From Psychrobacter sp. Choline-02u-9 (GTDB lineage: Bacteria; Pseudomonadota; Gammaproteobacteria; Pseudomonadales; Moraxellaceae): 64,000 bases of DNA. Under the pieces are notes generated by a model. The model worked only from the letters and a program-made list of their open reading frames with translations, had not been told where the DNA came from and made no database searches. Made by a program: the position numbers and the translations under genes. The DNA lies in contig NZ_PJBF01000040.1 in the NCBI RefSeq assembly GCF_002836505.1, positions 124,001-188,000 of the forward strand, written 5' to 3'. Every line of letters begins with the position of its first letter. The stretch's first letter is position 1. Positions 16,991-26,850 of this stretch are shown piece by piece.

Positions 16991-19120
16991 CTAGCTGTTT
17001 TTCTTTATACGCTTGAACGGATTGATCGTTTTACTTTCTCCAGCGGGCATACTGCCATGAGGATCAGAGCCACGGGCAATCACAGGCAATAGCAATGTCT
17101 TATGCGGATAATGTGAACCGTTCAATAGCTCATCACGAAGTACCTGACGTTGATTATCATCAAAATTGATAGTTACTAAGGATTCCTCGATACTTATCAT
17201 TGCCTCGTGCCACAGCGCATCTTCATTGATATGATAGTGCTCAACCAATGACTCGATAATCGCTCGAATATTAACTAATAACCCTAGCGACTGTAGATAA
17301 AATATCAACGCTTGCGGCGTCTCGCGATATAGACGGTTTTTAAAATCTGGTGGGCTTAGATACTCAGGATCTGATATTTTGTGGCGTGCCAGCCATGGTA
17401 GATGAATACGTACGGAGTCGTGGTCACGTAGTAACAGACTGGTAAAACGATTGTCTTTTAATACGATAACAATATTTTGCCCGTGCATCTCAGGTGCAAA
17501 CCCTAAGCGTAAGCAGCGCAGCATCGCCCCCAAAAACACATCACAAAGATTTTTAAAACACGCTATGACAGCGGCTTTTTTATTCTGTGACGCGCTTTCT
17601 TGGATGCTGTCTTGAGCACTGTTTTGGTTACTATTCTGGGTAGTACTATGAATACCCTCCTGAACAATGCCGTCAAAAATGTGATGGCTAACACCTTGCT
17701 TGTAGACCAACATGCCTAAGCTTGCCATTGGCAACAGTCGAATCGTATCGTCACATAGATTTGCTGGTAATTGACGTAGCATCGCACCTAAATGCGTGGG
17801 CTTTTCTTGATAAAAGTAAGGATTGCTAGCGCTTTTATCATGCAAATGAGACGGAGACATGTAACCCCACCATAGACGTTCATCCCATAACCGTAGCTGC
17901 GAGGATAGTACAGGGTCTATTGTTCTTGCCTGCATCAATATGGCTTGGTTTTTTTCACCATTGATCAGCTTGAGGGCTGGCAAGTAGCGTTTTGAGTTTA
18001 GTGCGTACACACCTATAGGCAGCTTAATGCTATTTGGCGTATCAGCATCAATTAACATACTGCGCATGGATGAGCTGGCATAAGTGATGAGTGCATCAAA
18101 AGTCAGGGCGACAACTGTGCCATTGGCAAGATCGTCGGCATACATGTCATCAACCACATGAGTCATTTGCCAAGGGTGTACGGGCATCGCAATGTGCGTG
18201 TCTGCAATACCTTTGTCATCTAGCTCTCGCATCAACTTCTGCTGCTGCGTAGTATCCAAAAGATATTTCGCTGGATTTTGCGTTGTTGTGTCTTGAACAC
18301 GCTCTGCCACCATGACATGGCTTTTGGCAATGGCGACCCATGCCAGCGTAATGGGCTGGTTAAACTCTGCCATATAGCGTTTATATTCTTGTGCAGTAAA
18401 GCCCAATTTACCTTTAGCCAGCGGATGAAAAGGACGATCCATCAGTGAGGCCCACTGCTCCGCTGCAATCAAGGTTTGATGCCAATATGGATACTGACAC
18501 ACTGTAGTTGTGATATTTGCCAGTGACGACTGTTGCTGCGCTATAAAGGAGGCTTCTAAGCTCTCTTTTAGCTTTAAGACACCGATATCAGATAAGCTGG
18601 CACTATCCATCATTAATAAAAAGATATCTAACAATTGCTGTGCTGAACTTACTGGCTCTAGCGAAGCGCTGTCCACATGATAGCTATCAAGACTGTCATT
18701 CAAGTTGTTGTTCAGTCTGGCATTGACGTTGCGTATGACAGGCAGACACGATTTAGACAATCGCCACGGTGACGCATAAGCAGGCTCTACCAATAGTAAT
18801 AACTGCCTCTCTTGGTCAACTTGCATCACTATTAACGAGTTATCCTGGTCAAAAAAATCTTGATACTGCTGTGGCAGTGACTCTAAAAGTAAAGACGCTA
18901 AAAATTGATGTGCATCTTGAGCTTGAGTCGTCTGATAATTTGCCAAGTACTCAGTGGTAGTTGTCACTTGAATAAAATGCTCATCTACCCATTTCTCTAA
19001 TAGAAAGCACTCTACCAAATGGCTAATCAGCGACCATTGAATGGCCTCGATATCTGGCTCAGGATTTACATCAAGGTGATTGTTTTGTACAGAAGTTTGC
19101 ACAGGGAATAATGTATGCAT
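16991..19120 (-). CDS. NRPS-independent siderophore synthetase (IucA/IucC family), second of the pair
   Basis: I use ATG 19120, four bases after the stop of the upstream synthetase, giving 709 residues; the frame is open 40 codons further, but that part overlaps the neighbour. The IucA/IucC domain (about 115-560) shows GKLGFTAQEY, MPVHPWQ and SSMRSM, and the later ferric-reductase-like FhuF region shows MHGQNIVIVLKDN and LLLRDHD. These enzymes adenylate a carboxylate (citrate, citryl-monoamide or 2-oxoglutarate) and join it to an amine or hydroxylamine. The SSMRSM motif looks less like IucA or RhbC and more like carboxylate-siderophore synthetases such as the achromobactin or vibrioferrin type; this is by eye. 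It holds an insert rich in Gln, Asn and Ser around residue 510. Likely iron-repressed from the Fur box at 21110. Confidence 0.88.
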   Translation of the reverse strand: MHTLFPVQTSVQNNHLDVNPEPDIEAIQWSLISHLVECFLLEKWVDEHFIQVTTTTEYLANYQTTQAQDAHQFLASLLLESLPQQYQDFFDQDNSLIVMQVDQERQLLLLVEPAYASPWRLSKSCLPVIRNVNARLNNNLNDSLDSYHVDSASLEPVSSAQQLLDIFLLMMDSASLSDIGVLKLKESLEASFIAQQQSSLANITTTVCQYPYWHQTLIAAEQWASLMDRPFHPLAKGKLGFTAQEYKRYMAEFNQPITLAWVAIAKSHVMVAERVQDTTTQNPAKYLLDTTQQQKLMRELDDKGIADTHIAMPVHPWQMTHVVDDMYADDLANGTVVALTFDALITYASSSMRSMLIDADTPNSIKLPIGVYALNSKRYLPALKLINGEKNQAILMQARTIDPVLSSQLRLWDERLWWGYMSPSHLHDKSASNPYFYQEKPTHLGAMLRQLPANLCDDTIRLLPMASLGMLVYKQGVSHHIFDGIVQEGIHSTTQNSNQNSAQDSIQESASQNKKAAVIACFKNLCDVFLGAMLRCLRLGFAPEMHGQNIVIVLKDNRFTSLLLRDHDSVRIHLPWLARHKISDPEYLSPPDFKNRLYRETPQALIFYLQSLGLLVNIRAIIESLVEHYHINEDALWHEAMISIEESLVTINFDDNQRQVLRDELLNGSHYPHKTLLLPVIARGSDPHGSMPAGESKTINPFKRIKKNS

Positions 19121-19124
19121 CGTT

Positions 19125-21047
19125 TTACCCCCGACTTTTAAACAGTGGGTTATTGATGTATTTAATCGGGAAGGCTTTATCTCCGAATAATCGGCGCTTA
19201 GCCAATGACTCAATGCGCGTTTGTTCAGCGAATATATCAAACAAGTCGAAACGTACTTGATGCTCTGGATGAGAGGTTTGATAGTCGGTCACGCAGTCAG
19301 CGACCTGTTGCCAAAACGCCACTTCAGAATAGTGATAATGCGTCTGCATAAAAATCGCAATGTCTGACAACGCCACAAAGAATAAGCAAGCAACCGTCAT
19401 ATCACGAATGCCATCTGTATCTTCGGTCTCGATGAACGAGCCTCTATTTAAGGCTGCATGGGCAGGTGGCAAGCTATAAAAATCTGGACGCAAGTGTTGT
19501 TGGGTTAAGTGCTCAGGTGAATAGCGAACCCCGTCATGCAAGTCTTTTAACAAGACTTTTATGGGATAGCCGTTTTCATGTACCAAGACGATGTTTTGCG
19601 CATGGCACTCTAATGCCACACCATAACCAAATAAGATATGTAGTAAAGGGGTGACAGTAACCTTAATCAACTGCGCAATCCATGTCTCTACGCCATATTT
19701 ATCAAGCCAGGGGTCTATCAGATGCGAGTCATCAGCATTGATATAACTGACACCATTGAGCGGAAATGCTGTTTGCCCTGTTGATAGATGCTGACTGACG
19801 TTTTCTCGCCAAATCGCAGCCAGCCCGCCATACATATTTGGATGCTGGTAGCCGCGCGCGCGTAACGCCTCATGGTTTAAACTAACGCCAACGGTCTCAC
19901 CTAAAAATGCAATAGGTAATGCTTGAGCTGTCTTGTCGTCTACAATAAGTTGATTTAGCCAAGTGGTGACGACAGCGGCATTCATCACGGTATGCTTTGC
20001 CAATATTCGTGTGCTTGAGGTATTAATCAGATGCATACTTAGCTTTAGGTAGGCTTTTTCATTAATAGTGTCATTGTTACCATTTTCATCGCTATTACCA
20101 AGCATCGTCAATGAGCGAATAGACTGCTGAGCGCGGTACTGATGACCTGCATCACCCAAATAGATAACCTCTTGCGTGGCAAGCAGTGGCTGTAATGCTT
20201 GAACTAAGGTGTTTTGCCATTGCCAAGGATGTGCAGGTATTAGGCAATAGTCATTAGCTGTCTCATTTGCGATTGTAAGTACTTCTATGAGTTTGGCATT
20301 GAGTGCATCAAATTCATCAGCACCCACATAATCTTTCACCCATTCATTTATATCGATACCAGTAGTGGTATTGCTCACCAGTAGCTCTTTTTTGACTGCC
20401 AACCACACTACGTCGATGTTTTGATCAAATTCCGGCCCATAGTCATAGTTATCTTGCAAATCAAAACCAATACGAGACTTAAAACACGGATGATAAGGAT
20501 GCCCTGCCGTCAAATAACCTTCGAGTTGCTCATAAGTGAGCGTATCAATAGGCACAGGTATATTAGAAGCCAGTATCTGAGACTGTGTTTCGTTAACTAA
20601 GGTATGGCGCAGCTCTTTGATAAAGCTGTCTTTGAGTTCTGCACCTTCAATGTTGAGCAAGATATCACTGATTACATGCTCAAGAATGGCGTCTTCGGCA
20701 ACACCGTTAACCACTCGCTGCACATTCAAGTCATTTAAACGGATGATGTCAAAACTGTAATGAATATAACCTTGCGCGGTATAACGGACATCATCACTTG
20801 CTTGTATGACAAAATTTAGCAGCGACTTGTTACCAGTACTTTCATGAGCGTTGTTCGCACTTTCAGATTCAAAATCAATAATATTTTCATATAGTAATGC
20901 TTGTAGCAATTGCTTGATTACCCGTTGCTCAGCACGTGCCATAATTTGAGAATTAACAGATGCTTGCCATGGTTTAGTCGCATAAGTGACGTCAGTACTA
21001 TGATGGCTATTATTGTTTTTGGTAGAGTTTGCTAGATTATTGGACAT
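19125..21047 (-). CDS. NRPS-independent siderophore synthetase (IucA/IucC family), first of the pair
   Basis: ATG 21047 is chosen because AGGAAG lies eight bases before it; the longer frame starts upstream of that site. The 640-residue product has the family motifs GHPYHPCFKSRIGF (about 170), PAHPWQW (about 275), QSIRSLTM and KLSMHLINTSSTRIL in the adenylation region, and LECHAQNIVLVHENG with KDLHDG in the C-terminal part. It would activate a citrate or related carboxyl for amide formation. Together with the next gene it forms a tightly spaced pair (four-base gap) behind its own Fur box, separate from the MFS gene upstream. This pair is additional to the RhbC-like enzyme at 25003, so the cluster has three synthetases where rhizobactin or aerobactin loci have two. 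Assignment to a subtype needs a phylogeny. Confidence 0.9.
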   Translation of the reverse strand: MSNNLANSTKNNNSHHSTDVTYATKPWQASVNSQIMARAEQRVIKQLLQALLYENIIDFESESANNAHESTGNKSLLNFVIQASDDVRYTAQGYIHYSFDIIRLNDLNVQRVVNGVAEDAILEHVISDILLNIEGAELKDSFIKELRHTLVNETQSQILASNIPVPIDTLTYEQLEGYLTAGHPYHPCFKSRIGFDLQDNYDYGPEFDQNIDVVWLAVKKELLVSNTTTGIDINEWVKDYVGADEFDALNAKLIEVLTIANETANDYCLIPAHPWQWQNTLVQALQPLLATQEVIYLGDAGHQYRAQQSIRSLTMLGNSDENGNNDTINEKAYLKLSMHLINTSSTRILAKHTVMNAAVVTTWLNQLIVDDKTAQALPIAFLGETVGVSLNHEALRARGYQHPNMYGGLAAIWRENVSQHLSTGQTAFPLNGVSYINADDSHLIDPWLDKYGVETWIAQLIKVTVTPLLHILFGYGVALECHAQNIVLVHENGYPIKVLLKDLHDGVRYSPEHLTQQHLRPDFYSLPPAHAALNRGSFIETEDTDGIRDMTVACLFFVALSDIAIFMQTHYHYSEVAFWQQVADCVTDYQTSHPEHQVRFDLFDIFAEQTRIESLAKRRLFGDKAFPIKYINNPLFKSRG

Positions 21048-21109
21048 AAATATAAGCTTCCTGTCTGAAAATTGAATCAAATAAAAGTATGGATTTAGAT
21101 GTATTTAAA

Positions 21110-21128
21110 GCGAATGATAATTATTTAC
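21110..21128 (-). promoter_or_regulatory. Fur box upstream of the synthetase pair
   Basis: GCGAATGATAATTATTTAC contains AATGATAATTATT, close to the Fur core. It lies in the 120-bp gap between the MFS gene and the synthetases, giving them an iron-controlled promoter of their own. Confidence 0.65.
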
Positions 21129-21167
21129 GTTAATAAGTTAAAGTAAACCCCAATACAGGGTATTCGT

Positions 21168-22652
21168 TTATGGGGATCGTGGTAATTTGCATGCTGAAGG
21201 AATCGTGAATAATAAAATCACCGCGATGACCACCAGTATTTCTTGGATCGCGCTTGCCATGCCGTCACTACTACCTGCTGCTAATAACTGCGCACTTCGA
21301 CTGCCTATATAAAGGGTGGACAGCGTGATAAATATGGTAGAGATGATGCGGCGACTGATGTTATTAAGTGCAGCACCCTCAGTGACTGCGTCTTTGGGTA
21401 AGCTACTAAACCCAACGGTAGTAGTTGGTAGGTACGCCAGACCCACTCCGACACCTCGCATACTCATAATTAGCATTAATAGCCAAAGCGTTGGCTGATA
21501 CAAGCACCATGCCAGCATCAAAGTAGACAGCGCACTAATCGCAATTCCTACGATGCCAATCCCTCTGGCACCTTGCTTATCTACCATCTTGCCAGCGTAA
21601 TGCGTAGTGATACTGGCTATGAGCGTCGCGACCATTAGGACAACGCCTGTCCATAAGGCACTCTCGCCCATCACGTCTTGTATCAATACGGGCAATAGTA
21701 AGAGACACAGCATCAAACCAACTGTTTGGCTAATACTAATGATATTACTGTGCAAATAGGTCTTATTGTTAAACAAGCGCACGTTCAATAACGGATGACG
21801 CTGACGCCGCTCATATGCCCACCAAACCATCGCAGACAGTAGAAATCCAATAGATAATAAACCCAACGTGGCTATCTTTAATAATCCGTCACTGCTGAGT
21901 AGCCCGCCAGTAAAATCTATTTTCAGTGTACTCAGCCAAACCATCATCGCGAGCAGCCAAATTAGTAAGCTGACAAATCCGATGGTATCGAAAGGGCTTT
22001 TTTTGTCATGTGAGCGCATGTCAGGTATTAACCACCACACCATCGCCATGACCGCCATACTAAGTGGTAACGTAATGGCAAACAATGTCCACCACGCAAA
22101 CTGCTCAACCAAGTAAGCACCGACCAAAGGGCCAAACGCTAATGACATCATAATAACAATGCCCCATAGCGCCATTACTCTGCCGTGCTGCTGCTGCGGA
22201 TAAATCTGGTACAGCATACCAATAGACAGTGGGATAATCAGACCGCCACTCAGTCCTTGTATGGCTCTGGCAATGATGACAAAGCCCATACTGGACGCCA
22301 ACATGCCAATGACTGAGCCTAGCATAAACCCGAAAATCGCGGCTAAATAAACATACTTGAAAGGGAACTTTTTGTTTAAATAGCCACTCAGCATCAGCCC
22401 CACACTCATGGCCAATACATACGCATTTAGCACCCAGCCGCCCATCACAATATCGACATCAAACACCGACATAAAGACAGGAATTGCTGGATTGAGCGCA
22501 CTATTACTAAAACTCACCACCGTACCGCCGAGTAGTAATGTCAGTAATACCTGCTGCACCTTTTTATCGTTCAAACCATGACTGCTACTCTTAGAGGCTT
22601 CGTTTATAGGCGACTCATTGGTAAATGCCCTATTTATAGGAGCGTTGCTCAT
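21168..22652 (-). CDS. MFS transporter, DHA2-type (probable siderophore exporter)
   Basis: The 494-residue protein has many hydrophobic helices (about 14 predicted by eye) and the drug-proton antiporter pattern: conserved LNAYVLAMSVGLMLSG near the first loops, ARAIQGLSGGLIIPL in helix 4-5 (motif B/C-type) and GPLVGAYLVEQFAWWTLF. The first 35 residues are cytoplasmic and Asn/Ser rich. Its ATG overlaps the acyltransferase stop by one base (TAATG), so it is translated with the biosynthetic genes. In comparable NIS loci an MFS pump exports the finished siderophore across the inner membrane, which is the most likely task here. Substrate is inferred from context alone. Confidence 0.85.
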   Translation of the reverse strand: MSNAPINRAFTNESPINEASKSSSHGLNDKKVQQVLLTLLLGGTVVSFSNSALNPAIPVFMSVFDVDIVMGGWVLNAYVLAMSVGLMLSGYLNKKFPFKYVYLAAIFGFMLGSVIGMLASSMGFVIIARAIQGLSGGLIIPLSIGMLYQIYPQQQHGRVMALWGIVIMMSLAFGPLVGAYLVEQFAWWTLFAITLPLSMAVMAMVWWLIPDMRSHDKKSPFDTIGFVSLLIWLLAMMVWLSTLKIDFTGGLLSSDGLLKIATLGLLSIGFLLSAMVWWAYERRQRHPLLNVRLFNNKTYLHSNIISISQTVGLMLCLLLLPVLIQDVMGESALWTGVVLMVATLIASITTHYAGKMVDKQGARGIGIVGIAISALSTLMLAWCLYQPTLWLLMLIMSMRGVGVGLAYLPTTTVGFSSLPKDAVTEGAALNNISRRIISTIFITLSTLYIGSRSAQLLAAGSSDGMASAIQEILVVIAVILLFTIPSACKLPRSP

Positions 22653-23254
22653 TAAGCCGTAGTACCGTAGAAATTCAGATAACCTCTAGATTCCAAAAAC
22701 TCATCGCGATTGCAGAAATACAATGAGGCGGTCTTTTCTGGCATCTCAATCAGACGTTGTACGCGATAAGCAAAGCTATCAGCAATCCACTGATATACCT
22801 CAACCTTACTATCCGGCTCGACCACAATTTTCTTGGCTTCAGTATGCTCAAATATAAACTTGCTGATCATCATACCCGTTGGTTTTAAATAGCCTTTGCC
22901 AACCACCGCCGGATCCCCAAGTAAAATATGCCAACCCATATCCGTCTCTTTGGCTTTGTAATACTGAGACAAGCGATCACGAGCCGTTTCATAAATCTCT
23001 GTATAGCCAATCGGCTTATCATCACAAAGTATCAGGTAGAGACGCTGATGATCATCGGCCAGCATTTTTTCAAAATGGGTTTTTAATTGCGGCATTGGAA
23101 GATGAAGCTGCCACTGATCAACCACATGCTCGGCATGCATCCATTTATACAGCAATGGTATATCATCTGGGTATTTGACAGGTCTCAACGCAAACGTCTT
23201 TTGATAAGCTTCAATACTAAAGGTATCGGGCAGGTTTTGGGTGATGGTCGGCAT
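22652..23254 (-). CDS. Siderophore N-acyltransferase (RhbD/IucB/AlcB-like GNAT)
   Basis: The 200-residue protein has the AlcB/IucB form of the GNAT fold: FALRPVKYPDDIPLLYKWMH at residues 21-40, HLPMPQLKTHF, YLILCDDKPIGYTEIYE, then DMGWHILLGD and the acyl-CoA-binding turn VGKGYLKPTGM, with EPDSKVEVYQWI after it. The family N-acylates an N-hydroxylated diamine or lysine, using acetyl-CoA (aerobactin, rhizobactin) or a longer acyl-CoA (acinetoferrin). Here it should act on N-hydroxy-1,3-diaminopropane after the upstream monooxygenase. It is 78 bp downstream of the monooxygenase and overlaps the exporter start. Acyl chain length cannot be read from the sequence. Confidence 0.88.
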   Translation of the reverse strand: MPTITQNLPDTFSIEAYQKTFALRPVKYPDDIPLLYKWMHAEHVVDQWQLHLPMPQLKTHFEKMLADDHQRLYLILCDDKPIGYTEIYETARDRLSQYYKAKETDMGWHILLGDPAVVGKGYLKPTGMMISKFIFEHTEAKKIVVEPDSKVEVYQWIADSFAYRVQRLIEMPEKTASLYFCNRDEFLESRGYLNFYGTTA

Positions 23255-23332
23255 GACTGACTCCTGATTGTTATACAGTTATATTGTTATGTGATTAATA
23301 GGATTTTTATGAAATACGAGTCTTATAAAACA

Positions 23333-24727
23333 TTACGCGCCAAAATTTTGAAATACTTTTAAGGCATCGGTGTCGTAAGTCTGCTCACCTGTTAACTGAT
23401 TGATGATACACCCTGCACGATAAGCACCCAGCCCCAAGTCTGGTGCGCCAACGCCATGAGTATGCACCTCTTGGTTTTGTACAAAAATCTTGCCATCGGT
23501 CGCGATGTCTTTTTTATCCGTCAGCACATATTTCAGTGCATAGTCTCGATCAATGACTGGCTGCTCAAACGCATCATGCGCAATGCTAGGCAGTAGCGTA
23601 TTTAAGCACTCAGGCAGACCGTAACGATAGCCTGTACCAGCAATCACACAGTCATAATCAGCAGTAAAATCTTGATTCTGTTCACGCTGTCTACCCACCA
23701 GTTTTATGGTGTCTGCCGGCTCTGGCACTTCTAGCATTGTTGTCAGAGCTGCCTCAACCACTTCACAGTTAGACAGCAACGTCGAATGCAGATCTTGATT
23801 GGTAATACTACGCTCATAGAGACGATGATAAATATCGCGTATGGTCTCAAAGCCCATGCCTTTATAGAGCAGGTCTTGCTTGGCAGTGACTTGGGGTTTG
23901 GTTGCTGAATCTAAACTATAAAAGTAATCTGTATACGCAGGGCTAAAATGCTCCAAACCTAATGGGGAGTATTCCATGGGGAAAAATCCTGCCGAGCGCG
24001 TCATCCAATCTAACTGAAACTTAGGGTCGTCATTAGTACTATCATCGCCATCAAACTGCTGATCAAACAGCGTTCGATACACCTCTGCTGAGGACTGCCC
24101 AGACCCCAACACCAGTATTTTGGTCAGCTTGTTGTCTGTCTGGGTACTATTCAGATCAAGGCTACTAGCATTGAGGCTGTCCAAGTCAAAATTGTCTGCA
24201 AAATGAGCGGTGTGCATACAGCGGTTAGGCGCTTGTTTGGCAATATCTTGCAGCGATGGTGGTAGTGTGGCCTGTGTTCCTGTTCCTATGACCAGATTTT
24301 TAGCATGATAGGTGTTTTGTGTGCCTTGTTCACAGACTCTTACCACAAATCCATCATTATTGTCGTCAAACGCCACGTCTATCACTGCCGCATCAAAATT
24401 CAGACTATCCAGTTGCCCTGCTACCCATTGGCAATAGTGGTTATACTCTTTACGATAAATTTTAAACTCTTCTAAAAAGTAAAACTTAAGCAATCGGTGC
24501 TGAGTATGCAAATAATTCAAAAAAGAATACGGACTGGTTGGGTCTATCATCGTCACCAAGTCTGCCATAAAAGGCACTTGTAGTGTGGTGTTTGGCAATA
24601 TCATGCCTTTATGCCAATTAAACTCAGCTTTTTGCTCAAAAAACTTGGCGGTTACGTCGGTCTTTGTCAGTAATGCCGCCAAACTTAGATTAAACGGCCC
24701 TACGCCAATACCAATAATGTCTAACAC
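23333..24727 (-). CDS. Diamine N-hydroxylase, IucD/RhbE-like FAD/NADPH monooxygenase
   Basis: The 464-residue protein starts at a GTG with AAGGGGCG just upstream. It has the FAD motif GIGVGPFNLS at 6-15, the NADPH motif VLGSGQSSAEVY at 206-217 and the family's ATG-type motif near VIAGTGYRYG, as well as the substrate-pocket stretch VPFMADLVTMIDPTSPYSFL. Members hydroxylate the terminal amine of lysine, ornithine or a diamine; in this setting 1,3-diaminopropane is the expected substrate, giving the hydroxamate after acylation. The gene is separated from the upstream synthetase by 275 bp containing a MITE-like element, so expression may depend on read-through or a promoter within that gap. Family identity is secure; substrate is inferred. 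Confidence 0.9.
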   Translation of the reverse strand: MLDIIGIGVGPFNLSLAALLTKTDVTAKFFEQKAEFNWHKGMILPNTTLQVPFMADLVTMIDPTSPYSFLNYLHTQHRLLKFYFLEEFKIYRKEYNHYCQWVAGQLDSLNFDAAVIDVAFDDNNDGFVVRVCEQGTQNTYHAKNLVIGTGTQATLPPSLQDIAKQAPNRCMHTAHFADNFDLDSLNASSLDLNSTQTDNKLTKILVLGSGQSSAEVYRTLFDQQFDGDDSTNDDPKFQLDWMTRSAGFFPMEYSPLGLEHFSPAYTDYFYSLDSATKPQVTAKQDLLYKGMGFETIRDIYHRLYERSITNQDLHSTLLSNCEVVEAALTTMLEVPEPADTIKLVGRQREQNQDFTADYDCVIAGTGYRYGLPECLNTLLPSIAHDAFEQPVIDRDYALKYVLTDKKDIATDGKIFVQNQEVHTHGVGAPDLGLGAYRAGCIINQLTGEQTYDTDALKVFQNFGA

Positions 24728-24769
24728 GGTCGCCCCTTAGTGATTTGGTGGTCACATTAATTCTGATGC

Positions 24770-24943
24770 TAGGGCGTGTCCTCATTTTAAAAATGGTAAT
24801 AAAAATGAGATAAATCGCAGTCAAACAAGGAAAATAGCGCAGATAATATCGAGATATTAGTCAGCTATTTGACGCCGTTTGACAAGATTTAGCCATTTTT
24901 AACCCATTTAGATAACTATCGATTGAATTGAGGACACGCCCTA
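24770..24943. mobile_element. MITE-like element, 170 bp with 13-bp perfect terminal inverted repeats and TA flanks
   Basis: The ends GGGCGTGTCCTCA (24772-24784) and TGAGGACACGCCC (24929-24941) are perfect inverted repeats, flanked on both sides by TA, which suits a TA target duplication as used by IS630/Tc1-type transposases. The interior has no coding frame of note but contains AT-rich arms that could fold. It splits the siderophore biosynthesis genes between the RhbC-like synthetase and the N-hydroxylase. Confidence 0.7.
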
Positions 24944-25002
24944 ACTCTTGTTGAACCCTAACTTCTATCGTGTGCTTATCTTTGCTGCCTCAATATGACG
25001 TG

Positions 25003-26850
25003 CTACGTCACCATAGGATTTGGGATATCGACATAAATAGACTGGGTTTCAACAGGTGCGGTTAGCTCATCGAGCGCATAGAGTCTGGTGAGTAGATTGC
25101 CCTTGAACGGCAATGTAGGACTACGCAACAACAAGTCAAATAACGAACGATGCGGGTATTGCTGCTCTAATGCCATTAGACATGCTTTAAACGTCGTGAT
25201 TAATGTATCCTCACTCACAAGCTGAGTGCGGGCAATGGCAGTGATAAGACCAAATATACTGTTGCCAACTAAATAATAGGCAAAGCGTGAGTCGGCAAAG
25301 TCTTCTGGAATGACGCACTCTCCTTCGCTAATAAGCTCGGGATAAGCGTCAATGAGCGGCGTGGCATACTCTGCAATATAGCCAAACCCTTGATTGTCTC
25401 TGGCCCAAAACTTAGTAGGATAGCCGTCTGTTAGCTCGATCAGACTGTTTTGCTGATGTACCTCAAACCCAATACCATGCTGATAATACATATGAATAAG
25501 CGGTATAAAACCAACTTGTAAATAAGTGTCAAACCACCGGATAGCCACCTGTTCTAAAGGTTCATCTGTCCGTTTATGGATAGACTTAAACAAGGTATCT
25601 AAACGGTTGGTGAGACGAGTTGGATGGTCTTGGCTTAAGCTGGCAAGATTGGTGACTTGCGTATCCTCTGTAAAAGGGTTGTCACGCAAGATACAAATAG
25701 TCTCATCAATGATTTTTCCATTCACACGTAAGGCAATCCAAGCAGGATCATTCAATACCGCAATCGTAGGGTACTCGGTTTTGAGCTGGGTACCATAGTC
25801 GCTACGCCAGATTCGGCAGGCATGCATACCGCGTTTGCATTCTTTGGGCAGGTTAATCCGCACAGAATTGGTAATCGCTACAGACAACGACAGTTTAAAC
25901 ATCCAAGGTGCATCAAAGGCCGCCAGCGTGCGTACTGATGTCGTTGGATGCAGATACCAACCGAGCTCACCCAAGTCAAACAATTGGCCTTTTTCTAGCA
26001 GCTTTTGATACCACGGCTGCTGCTGCAAAAACCTTGCTTGCCAAGGATGCAATGGCAACAGCTTATAGTCTGGATGCTCATCGACAAGTTGCTGCTGATA
26101 GCCACTCATATCAGCTTGTAGCTTGGATTTGAGCGCTGTGGTAATACTGTCGCCATCTACAAATTCTTCTGTAATACAGCTGGGATGCACTAGCCAATAG
26201 TGCAGCTGGGTTTTGCTACTGGTCTCGGGTGCATACTTTGCCCATTCGGCACCATAAAAACCAGCACGGCCTTTAGGTGTAGGGTGCATAGCATGACCGT
26301 AAATAAGGTTTTGTTCGGTCTGAACGAAATCTTGCTGATAGTCAATGATGTCATCAATCTCATCATTGCGATGCTCTAAAATAATCTGTAGCCCCTCATA
26401 ACTCTCAATCCAACGTTTTAATACACCATTGGCATCTAGCGTCGCTTTGTCTTTATAACGATGTACGATGTCTTCAATAATCAAAGACGCTAGGCTCATA
26501 GCAGAGGATTTTATCCATCGGCTGTTTTGCAAAGGGTCGTCCAGTTGCGTGTCTAATTTCGATTCTGATCGTATGCTTACCTGCTTATTCAATATAAGCG
26601 GCGTGCCCGCCAAACGGTGCTGACCCAATTGACTTACTCTGTCGACAGGTACGACCATTACCGTGTTCGAAGGCAATAGCATTAGCACTAATAGAGGCTT
26701 GTTTTGTGAGGCCTGCTTCTGTATATCATCCTGCTGCTCTACGGCAATAATATCGCCGTGCCCAGTTTCAAAACAATAAGCATTGATTAGATTTTGTAGT
26801 GTAAGTCGATCAAGCGTTTTGTGCTGCATCATGTTATTTTTTCCCATCAA
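25003..26850 (-). CDS. NRPS-independent siderophore synthetase, RhbC/IucA-like
   Basis: The 615-residue product contains the IucA/IucC motifs HPTPKGRAGFYG (about 190), LLPLHPWQARF (about 265), HPTTSVRTL and KLSLSVAITNSVRINLP in the adenylating domain, and FEVHQQNSLIELTDG plus WARDNQGFGY in the C-terminal domain. It is closest by eye to RhbC-type enzymes of rhizobactin and schizokinen loci, which condense citrate with an N-acyl-N-hydroxy-diaminopropane. The start overlaps the decarboxylase stop by 17 bases; ATG 26832 (the second of ATG-ATG) with GGGA before it is an alternative start. It is co-transcribed with the aminotransferase and decarboxylase genes, and 275 bp with a MITE-like element follow it. 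Confidence 0.88.
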   Translation of the reverse strand: MMGKNNMMQHKTLDRLTLQNLINAYCFETGHGDIIAVEQQDDIQKQASQNKPLLVLMLLPSNTVMVVPVDRVSQLGQHRLAGTPLILNKQVSIRSESKLDTQLDDPLQNSRWIKSSAMSLASLIIEDIVHRYKDKATLDANGVLKRWIESYEGLQIILEHRNDEIDDIIDYQQDFVQTEQNLIYGHAMHPTPKGRAGFYGAEWAKYAPETSSKTQLHYWLVHPSCITEEFVDGDSITTALKSKLQADMSGYQQQLVDEHPDYKLLPLHPWQARFLQQQPWYQKLLEKGQLFDLGELGWYLHPTTSVRTLAAFDAPWMFKLSLSVAITNSVRINLPKECKRGMHACRIWRSDYGTQLKTEYPTIAVLNDPAWIALRVNGKIIDETICILRDNPFTEDTQVTNLASLSQDHPTRLTNRLDTLFKSIHKRTDEPLEQVAIRWFDTYLQVGFIPLIHMYYQHGIGFEVHQQNSLIELTDGYPTKFWARDNQGFGYIAEYATPLIDAYPELISEGECVIPEDFADSRFAYYLVGNSIFGLITAIARTQLVSEDTLITTFKACLMALEQQYPHRSLFDLLLRSPTLPFKGNLLTRLYALDELTAPVETQSIYVDIPNPMVT

